Shown here piece after piece: positions 23,601-32,100 of a DNA stretch of 64,000 nucleotides. Source of the stretch: Berberis thunbergii (lineage: Eukaryota; Streptophyta; Magnoliopsida; Ranunculales; Berberidaceae); NCBI GenBank assembly GCA_003290165.1, contig QNQO01000533.1, positions 124,001-188,000 on the forward strand, written 5' to 3'. A model generated the notes under the pieces. It saw only the letters and a list, made by a program, of their open reading frames with translations. It had not been told where the DNA came from and searched no databases. Position 1 is the stretch's first letter, and each line of letters begins with the position of its first letter. A program made the position numbers and the translations under genes.

Positions 23601-24309
23601 ATGAAATTGGATATTGATAGCTGTTTACAATTGTTTATAGTGTTTCAATAGCATTTTATAGCAGTTGTGTAAAACCGCTATTCTCAAAAGCTATAAATGC
23701 TCATTTTTGTTGTAGTGAACAAAGAAACCAAAATTTTCATGGCACTGAACTAGTAAACTGTAGAGGCAAACCAAACCCAATGAAAAATCTCATTCTCGTG
23801 TCACCATTTCAACTAGGTTTAGTTCTCCTAAGCTGCAAGAATCTTCCAACCGAATTTTAAAATCCCGATCAGCACTAACTATGAATCACCCATCAGGAGA
23901 AAATTCCTGTAAACCGAGTACCACATGAATAACTTGATAATGATAATGTAAAGCTAGAATGATTAGAAAAATGCTAACACTCGAACACTCAAGAAAAATA
24001 TTATAACAACAATAAGAAAATGAATATAGGAAAAGAGCTTACTACACATTCTTAAGATAAGAAGAAGAAAGTAAGCAAAAATAAAGGATATGTTGTGATC
24101 TACAATCTAGCAACAAGTAAAATGACAACAAAAATACATCATATTTGAGCTAAAAGCAAACATGACGCGGGATGCAACTAATGAGTAAATTTTTTATATC
24201 ATGAATATAAACGAAAAGAGAACGACATACCAGGCTCGTAAATTTTAGTGACAAGATAGATACCTTCTCTAGACCTTCTAGAATGTGAGGGAAGTGACAA
24301 GATAGATAC

Positions 24310-24387
24310 CTTCTCTACACCTTGGTTGCAAGCATATACCAGAGCATCAACAAGCGTCAGTCTGCCTTCGGCATCAGTATTGTTGAC
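24310..24387 (-). pseudogene. captured exon of leucine aminopeptidase (M17)
   Basis: One exon on the minus strand, with acceptor CAG before 24,387 and donor AAG|GTATCT at 24,310. It encodes VNNTDAEGRLTLVDALVYAC followed by NQGVEK. NTDAEGRL is the signature of M17 leucine aminopeptidases and includes metal-binding and catalytic residues. The rest of the enzyme is absent. Just downstream a 20-bp stretch containing the donor is duplicated (about 24,249-24,318). It belongs to element 1, right of nested element 2. Confidence 0.82.
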
Positions 24388-25641
24388 CTGCAGAAAAAAT
24401 GATTCCAACAAATCAAACTTACATGGAGTTGATGAGATATTTATCAAGTGAGTTTGAAAGCCACCTTAACGAAGATTTCATGAAGCTTTTACACATATTT
24501 TCAATACCAAACAATGCTACATACAAGCTATCATTTAGAACATTGGCAAAGACAAAGCATTCTATCCTGAATAAACAAAATGCAAAAATTAAATACCCAG
24601 ATTTAGCGTAGCACGCTGAAACGTAGCAGAGTGTCGCAACAGCGTGTTCGCATGAAGGCCACTGCATTGCAGCAGCTCAGAACACAGCACAGCAACAGGA
24701 TGCTCTGCGACGCAACAACGTCCATCAGCCTAACGTGTATCCACCATCTCGCCACGGCCTTACCACCAGTCCAGGCCACAGCACAGTCTGCAGCAACCAG
24801 TGCCCAGTCCTTTCAGTCCACAACCTCTCCCTGCTCCAAAAATAGGGGACACTTTGTTTTACAGCAGAGTGCCCTGCCAGCACTCGGTTCCAGGACCTAC
24901 CATTGCCCAAACACTAACGTTTGTAAACTACTTGTCTGACAGAAAAGTAGAGTTGGTACGTGCTGAACACCCTCCCAAATACTAATCAACTCCTCAGGCA
25001 CTAATCGGCGTTCTCTCCCAAACTGCATAGACTGGTTGAAAATTTACATTTCCATGGAAAACTTGTAAACTATATTCATGCATACATAATAAAATTTAAA
25101 AAAAAAATGAACCTATATAACTAAGTAGTTCCATTTTATTTTTTGAATTCGAACAAGATAACTAAGGTTGATTTTGTTCCTGCGAAAAGATACTACTTAT
25201 GGTAGGAAAATCATGACTAATAAGGAACACAAGAAAATTTGAAAACAATGAATGTAATTAAAGTAGACATTTTCATTTTTCCTTCTTTAACTACTAATGC
25301 TCTTGATGTCATCAAGATGCATGTTGTGTGATGTCATATAAACAAGAAAAAAATTTAACCAACCTACCTTAAGAGTGATGGGATAACAAGAAGAGATCAA
25401 GGCTAAAAAAGACTATTGAGTAAACCAATTAAGCTAGAATACCCAAATGATCATGCTCATAACAATACAAACACACAGACATGGCTAAAAAAGACTATTG
25501 AGTAAATCATGTCGATGGTCTATACATAGTAGTAGACTCAAATCCCTCCAATTGAAATGTTCCCTTGTACATAATAAACATTAGTGCTTAACAAAAGTCT
25601 CAAAAAATTAAAGAAGACCCTATACTCACTAAGTAGTTCTT
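24388..25641. other. internal sequence of element 1 with a GC-richer patch
   Basis: About 24,605-24,985 is markedly richer in G and C and in CAGCA words than its surroundings, with short open frames on both strands that I cannot assign. A patch of similar character lies at 26,780-27,060. The remainder is AT-rich with no gene seen. Confidence 0.35.
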
Positions 25642-25744
25642 CTACCGCTTCTTCAATAGCAAAGGACCAACATTATCTCCAGTGTCTTTCTTGTGCTTCA
25701 CATGAGTTCCATCACATAGAGGAAATTTACCTGACCTCCAACAG
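25642..25744 (-). pseudogene. captured last exon of a CDGSH iron-sulfur (NEET) protein
   Basis: Acceptor TTTGGCAG before 25,744, then a frame reading [33 protein letters not shown] and a stop at 25,642-25,644. The FPLCDGTH motif is the second half of the CDGSH [2Fe-2S] cluster site (Cys and His ligands), and the C-terminal [11 protein letters not shown] matches plant NEET. The first exons, including the CxC ligands, are not present. It lies within element 1, minus like its neighbours. Confidence 0.82.
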
Positions 25745-26049
25745 CTGCCAAACACCCCAACACCCCAATTAGAATCTCACCCATATGTTTCACAATCCAA
25801 TGAGGCAATGAACAAAATAGAAAATGAGAGAATGTTGAATAGCTTACCTGTTGTTTTGAGTGGTTATCTTAGTCTTCTTCTTCTCCTCTTCAGAAATCGA
25901 GCTCTTGAAAAGAAGAAAGTGAGTTCTAGGGTTTGCTTTGCTGAAAGAAGAAAAAAAAATAAGAAGAAGAGATCAACAAAAAAAAATCAAACTGTTTTGT
26001 TTTGCTGAAAGAAGAAAAAAAAATTTGAAGCAAATCTGAACCAATTTGA

Positions 26050-26776
26050 ATGTCAAAGAATGCGATATATTGTCGCAGTATGGCTTTCAAGTACAAATTC
26101 CTTAGTCGTGCGGAGTGCCTTTCCCCTGTAACCATCCAGCAAGCTAGCTCTGACAAAAAAACAAGAATGTGATAACTCTTTGTTGACAAGCTTTCAACAA
26201 GTTTTCTATTGTCTATGTGACAAGAAAATGATTTTGTATATCAACCAAAGATGCAAACATAGTATACTTATGGAAGAATGATGCAACTGCAGATCCAACA
26301 GCCAGATAAACAAATCTCAGACATACCTAAGAAGACGATAATGCAAAGAAAACATAATGAAGTTACCATTCAAACACCACTAAAAGTCCGGAAATGGATC
26401 AGCCCATTCCTTATTGGTTTTTTAAATGCTTCATTGGCTACAACAAAGACAAAGAATGATAGTATTGAGTACTTCACGTGGCAGTAACTAATTAAGCATA
26501 CAAATGAAAGTAATTGCATCTAACGATCTACATTTTTTTTCTGAATCAAAAATTCATCCTTAAAACTAACACGATGTGATGAATATTAAAATGAAAGGAA
26601 GCATATAGTATTTTTTGAACAATGTTACTGTTACCTGCAGTTACTCCAAAGGTGTTAATTAGCTCCCCAAGGAGAAATGACATAATTGGGGCAAAAATTC
26701 CATTCACAATAGCAGCACTTGCTCCCAAAATAATCAATACAACGTCCAACGGATCAGAATATATGAACAGCTTGTA
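26050..26776 (-). pseudogene. captured exons of an ABCB/MDR-type transporter N-terminus
   Basis: Two exon pieces on the minus strand. The first, about 26,776-26,637, encodes LYKLFIYSDPLDVVLIILGA and FAPIMSFLLGELINTFG, the first membrane segment of B-type ABC transporters, and ends at GCAG|GTAACA. The second, about 26,151-26,050, encodes ELACWMVTGERHSARLRNLY and LKAILRQYIAFFDIQ, the conserved intracellular loop that follows the second transmembrane helix in P-glycoproteins. The intervening coding segment and all ATPase domains are missing. The order and strand agree with one transcript captured by element 1. Confidence 0.8.
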
Positions 26777-26779
26777 TAA

Positions 26780-27574
26780 TGGACAGCATCCCAAGCAGTC
26801 AACTCCCAGCAACCCGAACAGCACCAACGCAAGCTCTGTTTCGCAGTAGCGTGCAGAAAAACTCGCAAGCCTCCCAGCAGACCTCAACCACAGCTCAAAA
26901 TCGGTGTGCTAACCGCGCACGTTGAAACCCGCTACGGCCAGAAACAGTACGTACATCAGACACGTTGAATCGCACTTTGTCTGCAATGCAGAGCACACTG
27001 AAACTGCAGCCCACCCTGCCTGGGACGCGCTATGTGCTGCAGTGTTTCCTAGGAGACAATTGACTGCCATACCTGACAGTTAGATGAAATAAAAAATTAA
27101 AACTGCAAATGCAAACTTCACAAAAAGCAGTCAAGCAATGAGAGTCTTAAATATGTATATTGATCATAAATAAACATGAAAAAGTAAATATAGTTAGAAA
27201 ATTCACCATTAGACTCTTGGTTTTTGGGTGTTTTTGTGTAGAAAATAGAACTCCTGTATAAAGAAAGGCATCATAATCAATATCAAAAGCAATAGACATA
27301 AATATGAGAACAAAACAAACTGTAGTATATGCACCATAGCAATCAAAAATTAACTAAGGTCATACCAATTGTTGCAAATGAGAATTCAAATAGAAGAAAC
27401 AATGTTTCAAATGGGATGAGGCAAGCAATAGTCATTTTGTGGTTAAGTCTATAGATACTTGCACTTAAGCTTCAGCTAGTTACCTTAAAATGAACAATCA
27501 CGTGCCCGTAGTGTATTTTACTCAGCTCCTCTTTTGCTGCCACCATAACATTGCTTCCAACATAGTTGTAACTA
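26780..27574. other. GC-richer patch then AT-rich sequence in element 1
   Basis: 26,780-27,060 resembles the 24.6-25.0 kb patch in composition (CAGCA and ACGC words) and joins directly to the ABCB exon. I recognise no protein. The rest to 27,574 is AT-rich with no gene seen. Confidence 0.35.
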
Positions 27575-29231
27575 TCAATCATCAAGTTCCACATGATTTT
27601 TACACCATACGAAGAAATCACCAACGTCCAAATCCCCCATCATGTCTCCTTTTGGATCACTCTTGTAAAGTTTCACCCCAGTCCTGAATTTGAAGCATAA
27701 GGAAAGTCTGATCTCTGTTGCAGGGTTCAATGATCCATGACAAACGCAAGAGAATTGATGGATAAGATCTACAACCTCTATTGCTATCGCAATGACATTC
27801 TTTTCCCAATCACAAACTTTGTAAGTCCTTGACACTGAAGGAACAGGATTGCTTGGAGAAGGAAACCTCGCAACACCTTTAGAAGATGATGGTAATGGAG
27901 ATGGTGGTAATGGAGATGGAGGTAATGGAGATGGAGGTAATGGATTTTCTGGTTGCCTTGTCAATTGTGCACGAGATGACGGTGTATTTTCAATTCTTTG
28001 TGTCCCTACTTGTGTTCCCTCACTTGTTGATGGTCTCACATAAGTTCCACTTTCAAGTCTCTATCGTATCCATCTAACATTTTCTTCCAATCTATCATAT
28101 TTTTCGCTAAATTGTTTTACTTCCAATGTTTTTTCCAAAAGCAATGAACGAGCGGGAAGTGCAGCATCATACTTCCTTTTAGAGACGGTGGTTCCAACAC
28201 AACGAGTACGTCCCCTCGCTTCTTGGCCAAACACTTGGCTTAGAGGATCATCATCAATAGTGAGGTCAGTGGTACCCTGGGTTGAAGATTCTTGCAAGGC
28301 GGCTTTTTTTGCTTTAACTTGTTCCTTCAAAAGAATGAAAAATAAAATAAATTAGGACACAAATAATATTCAAACAACTACAAAGTAAATTAAGAATTGT
28401 GTATAAAAGACATCATTGGGCACATACCATATATAGTTCAGAACCATGCGTAGGTTTTCCATCCTTTCCCGTGTGACAAGCAATCCATATGTCAGTGCGG
28501 GTGACTGGTTCCTCATCAGGGTTCTTCTCAACCTATATACTTGAAAGATTAGTCTCAACTTATATAGTAAAATGGTATATAATATTTTACTAGTAGCTAG
28601 AAACTAAATTACCATTTCATACTCTACTTCTGTAGCACTCTTTTGGCCACCCCCCATACATACTTTGAAGCCTTTTTATTTTTTGCATTTTGGGCTCTAA
28701 TTGCCTTCGCTTCAGGGGTGCTCTCATAGCGAACAAACTCCTTCCAATCCTCCTCTCTTACACCATTTGGAACATGCTTCTCTTGTTCCTCGATGGTAGG
28801 ATACTTATCCAAATAATTCTTCCTAAGATCTACCTTGAACCTTCTATAATATTCAGGCATTTTCATATGCACACTCCTTTTCACATAATTTGGGATGTCG
28901 TATTCACGCTGCAAATAAGCAATTGAGATATAAGTTGAAAATAAAATAAGACATTATGAAAATCAATGATGTAAAATCTCACCTTGAGGCCATTCCACAC
29001 ATCCTCTTTGTAGTTGTCAGTAACATGGTGCCAACCCTTGAATTTGATGGGCACAATGGTTTCAACAAGCTTTCCAATGTTTTTATTGAAATTTCTAGCA
29101 TCAGGTCCAACTGCTAAACCGTGGAGGTTGAACTGTATGGTCTGTTTAACTTCACTATCATCATTTGTAGATCTAGTGACATCAATGGTAGAGAGATTGC
29201 CGCGAGTACTATCCATTTCTATCAATGACAT
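27575..29231 (-). pseudogene. TNP1-type (Transposase_24) gene of CACTA element 1, four exons, broken
   Basis: Exons on the minus strand: 29,231-28,983; 28,908-28,613; 28,532-28,428; 28,324-27,575. The protein has the Transposase_24 pattern: FNLHGLAVGPDARNFNKNIG, ETIVPIKFKGWHHV, a basic/tryptophan segment DLRKNYLDKYPTIEEQEKHV, GGGQKSATEVEYEM and RTDIWIACHTGKDGKPTHGS. These are features of the plant Ptta/En/Spm partner protein. Exon 2 lacks one base near 28,650 (before the GGGQKSATE segment) and exon 4 has a TAG at 28,061-28,063. The C-terminal exon encodes a PLPPS repeat. About 466 codons once those breaks are ignored. It is the only transposition gene of element 1; the start could be 29,231 or the next Met at 29,216. 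Confidence 0.85.
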
Positions 29232-29462
29232 TATAGATATTAACCATTATCAAACAAAAAAATTAAAAATCAACTATATACACCACATTTATAGATAACA
29301 ACTAAAGCCTGTATTCATTGAGTTTTATAAAAAAAACTCTGGCTTCTAAAAAATTACAGGTAATTAAAATTGACTATAAAGTTGGTTGCCTTTATGTATT
29401 GCTTTTGTATGTTGCCTTGTTTTTATTTTCCTGTTAATGCATCACTGTGTCAACTTGTTTTC

Positions 29463-29956
29463 TGAAATTACTGGCAATCTCCAAGGTTATGAAGAAATAT
29501 GACAAAGGTAAGATCCTTATAAAACCCAATGTCTCTTTTGCAAATCCTAGAAATTTTAATACGTATGTGTTTACAGACACAGGTACCCTAACATGTATGT
29601 ATGAAGATCTTCATAGTATGTAATGTTGTTTCAATTGATGTAGGTGGCTTTGAGAAATGTATCAAGATCTTACTTTAACATAGTTGATAAATCCTACATT
29701 GGCTGCTCAGATGAGGTAAGGTTCTGGAATTCATCAGGGTATCATAATCTGATTTGTACTAGTTTTACAAGTATAGTTGTCTTCATTAACGTAACTGTTC
29801 TGGTTTTGCTTGTGAACTCTAAAGATTACCAGACTCATTGAGAAGGTGGAAGCTACATTTATCAATCACTTCTCTAGTTCAAACCGCAGTAAGACCATGA
29901 ACACCTTGAGACCCAAAGTGAAGAAAAAAGGCATCAAATTACATTTTTTTGGGTAA
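29463..29956 (+). pseudogene. captured SPX-region exons of a PHO1-type phosphate exporter
   Basis: Plus-strand exon pieces: about 29,463-29,507 (AISKVMKKYDK, donor G|GTAAG), 29,644-29,715 (VALRNVSRSYFNIVDKSYIG, CSDE|GTAAGG) and 29,825-29,956 (ITRLIEKVEATFINHFSSSN, RSKTMNTLRPKVKKK). This is the SPX-domain end of PHO1 proteins, which load phosphate into the xylem. The EXS membrane domain is absent, the frame between the first two pieces does not join cleanly, and the last exon runs into a stop. It is the only captured fragment in element 1 on the plus strand. Confidence 0.78.
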
Positions 29957-30343
29957 GAAATGAAATCGCGGGATTCACTAATTTAAGGAAAACTCAGTCC
30001 TTCTAATGATAAAGGAGTGAGTTTTCTTGTATTCGCCTAACTTAGATTCATTCAAGAACCAAGCAACCAAAGCAAATGTTTTTTTTTTTTTAGGAAATTG
30101 AGTAGGGGTTATTTAGGATCCCTGAACCAAAACGAAGTTGGATTTACTAATTTTGAATATTTGGTTTTATGTTTAGGTTTCTTTACTAGTTTCTTTACAT
30201 TTTGATAAAATCAGCCCACTTTAATGCGTATCCCTCTTTAATGGCATCTTGCATTTCCTTATAGCTTGGTCGAAGCTAGAGGCAATCTAATGATGATACA
30301 ATTAAACTGTAAGAAACCACAAAATCCAAAAGTTGAATACTCA

Positions 30344-30428
30344 CGAGCAAGAACTTATGTTTCTTTATCAAGCTTCCTCGTGTTCAAAGTAGTGCTACTG
30401 GAGGCAGCCTTGTTTGTTCCTGCTATAG
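30344..30428 (-). pseudogene. captured exon of multiprotein bridging factor MBF1
   Basis: After an acceptor TTTCAG at 30,429 the minus strand reads AGTNKAASSSTTLNTRKLDK ET and then a TAA, followed by VLARE. This is the N-terminal MBF1 segment (AGTNKAASSST...L.TK.LD..TE) that precedes the helix-turn-helix domain of this transcriptional coactivator. The HTH exons are not present. It is short and broken, part of element 1. Confidence 0.7.
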
Positions 30429-31429
30429 CTGAAAGATAGACAATAAAGCAACATTATCATTGGGAATCCCATGTCAAGATAATGACATATTCAAGAAACC
30501 ACGATGTTCTTCCAAAAAGAAGAATCACCAGTCTAGCACCAACTTGAATATACAATTAACTCTTCCGAGCAGATTTGATCTTTGTCAAAATAACATGGTA
30601 AATATAACAAAAAAGTCCTCACTTCTTTTGCATATTAAAGTGTCCAGCATAAAAATGCATTACAGCACTAAGCTAAACAAGTTAAGATTTGGTCATTAGA
30701 CATGACCGCTGTCACCAACATATAGCTCCAATTCAACAAAAAGACCACTTGAAAGAATGCTTCAGTTGATTAGAATAAATTGGACAGATCAATGATATGA
30801 CCACTGACCAGTGATTAAAAATGTATAAAATTTGTGGCATACAGTTTGAGATAGCAAAATTTAATATTTCTAAGTGAAAACGATTGACTGGAAACAATTA
30901 AAAGTTGAAAATCAAATAGAGTGAATGAAATCCATTAGCATCAACGAAACATAATTTGTGGACCAACATACACATAAACATTTTGTTTTAAAATGCACAC
31001 TACAAGTTAAAATTATCCATTAAAGCTTCCTTGTAGGAGCAAAGCTAGTCCAGAGACTAACATGAGTATGTAAATCATATAGCAATGACTTACTTCTAAA
31101 TAAAACCCTAATTATATCATTTGTATGTAAATCCCTGAGATGTATTTCCTGGTTTCAAATTATATCAGGAATTTCATACAAAAATTATAGATTCAAAAAA
31201 TTAAATTATATCAGGAATTTATCAGGCATACGGTTTTGAGCCCTAGAGATTTAAACCCTAATTTCAAAAAACCTCTACATAAAACCTACAGATTCAAAAA
31301 ACAATTCAGGAACCCTAGAGATTCAAAACCTCTAAATAAAAAAAACTCTACATTCAGGAACCCTAATTTCATCAAAAATAAAATAGAGAGAGTACTTGTA
31401 CGACAGAATGGTTGTAGTGGCTGATCGAT
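30429..31429. other. AT-rich interval of element 1, no gene seen
   Basis: AT-rich sequence with several copies of TTCAAAAAACCTCTA/AAACCCTA-like words between 31,080 and 31,380, resembling plant 5' leader sequence on the minus strand. No supported coding region. Confidence 0.4.
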
Positions 31430-31705
31430 TTTGAAGACGTCGAGTACTAAGGAGGGAAGACCAGGGAAAGATGGGAGGAGGGAAGTTGAGGGAGGAGGGA
31501 AGGATGGAAGTCGAAGGAGGGAGCAGGGAAGGAGAAGGAGCAGGGAAGTCGAGTGGTACGGGTCGATGTCGATGTCGATGTAGAGTCGATATAGAGTCGA
31601 GGGAAAGGGAGAGGGTCGATGTCGAGTGGAGGGAGCAGGTTTGTGGAGAGGAGGGAAGGTTTGTCGATGGAAGTCGAGTGGAGGGAAGGTCGAGCGCCAA
31701 AATAG
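31430..31705 (-). promoter_or_regulatory. GA-rich block with E2F-like site at right end of element 1, probable promoter
   Basis: A strongly purine-rich block (GGAGGGAAG and GTCGATGTCGATGTAGAGTCGA units) ends in GAGCGCCAAAATAGCCCGCCC. GCGCCAAA at 31,694-31,701 matches the plant E2F consensus TTTGGCGC on the minus strand. The block sits immediately inside the right subterminal array, upstream of the minus-strand genes, and parallels the blocks in elements 2 and 3. Promoter role is inferred from position. Confidence 0.45.
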
Positions 31706-31721
31706 CCCGCCCAATTTTTTT

Positions 31722-32100
31722 TTCAGCTTTTAATATAGCCATGATTTTGAGCCGTTGCTAGAGCTAGCCACGGTTTAGAACCGTTGCTAAATTTTTTTTT
31801 TGCAATGGTTTTGAGCCATTGCTAGAACTAACCACGGTTTAGAACCATTGCTAAAAAAAATTTTGCAACGGTTTTGAGCCGTTGCTAATAATACCAACGG
31901 TTTTGAGCCATTGCTACCAATAGCCACGGTTTTTAGCCGTGCCAAATATACCAATTGTTTTAAGCCGTGGCCAGGTTTATTTTTACCCACGGTTTTAAGC
32001 CGTTGGTACTTACAACTACGGTTTTTTGCCGTGGCTAATAAACCGACGGTTTAAAACCGTGGCCAACTCGGCGTAGCTAAACTGGCCTTTTGGTGTAGTG
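31722..32100. repeat. right subterminal repeat array of CACTA element 1
   Basis: Imperfect copies of GCCACGGTTTTGAGCCGTTG/AGCAACGG-type units, matching the left array in inverted sense, followed by GGCGTAGCTAAACTGGCC and the terminus TTTTGGTGTAGTG. Confidence 0.9.

Larger units (their letters stand above)
4948..23717 (-). mobile_element. CACTA element 2, nested in element 1, carries TNP1 and TNP2 genes
   Basis: The left end starts CACTACAAGAAAAA and the right end finishes TTTTTGTTGTAGTG, an imperfect inverted repeat with one difference in the first 14 bases. AAC flanks both sides (4,945-4,947 and 23,718-23,720), a perfect 3-bp target duplication. Length is 18,770 bp. It encodes a TNP2-type transposase (20,192 to 16,472) and a TNP1-type protein (16,227 to 13,373), both on the minus strand, so the right end is the 5' end of the element. 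Between the TNP1 gene and the left end lie captured pieces of an SMXL gene, an ABCE1-like exon and at least one unrecognised exon. Both transposition genes are broken, so the copy is probably no longer autonomous. The subterminal motif differs from elements 1, 3 and 4, making this a separate family. Confidence 0.95.
2163..32100 (-). mobile_element. CACTA (En/Spm) element 1, outer, carrying host gene fragments
   Basis: The left end begins CACTACACCAAAA and the right end finishes TTTTGGTGTAGTG, a perfect 13-bp terminal inverted repeat. GGT flanks both sides (2,160-2,162 and 32,101-32,103), the 3-bp target duplication typical of the superfamily. Both ends carry arrays of a roughly 20-bp subterminal motif. 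The span is 29.9 kb, but 18.8 kb of that is nested element 2; without it element 1 is about 11.2 kb. It encodes a TNP1-type gene (27,575-29,231, minus) and no TNP2-type transposase, so it is probably non-autonomous. The rest is largely captured exons of CAP-D3, leucine aminopeptidase, a NEET protein, an ABCB transporter, PHO1 and MBF1. Strand follows the TNP1 gene. Confidence 0.95.

Noticed and set aside
23365..23651. Plus-strand Arg/Glu-rich frames in the GA block
   Set aside because: They arise from the GAGAGGGAGAGC repeats, with no start context, splice signals or family motif.
27886..28077. Plus-strand frame with MVVMEM repeats
   Set aside because: It is antisense to the PLPPS repeat of the element 1 TNP1 gene.
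31286..31761. Overlapping open frames on both strands near 31.5 kb
   Set aside because: Low-complexity GA/CT sequence keeps several frames open; no protein motif.
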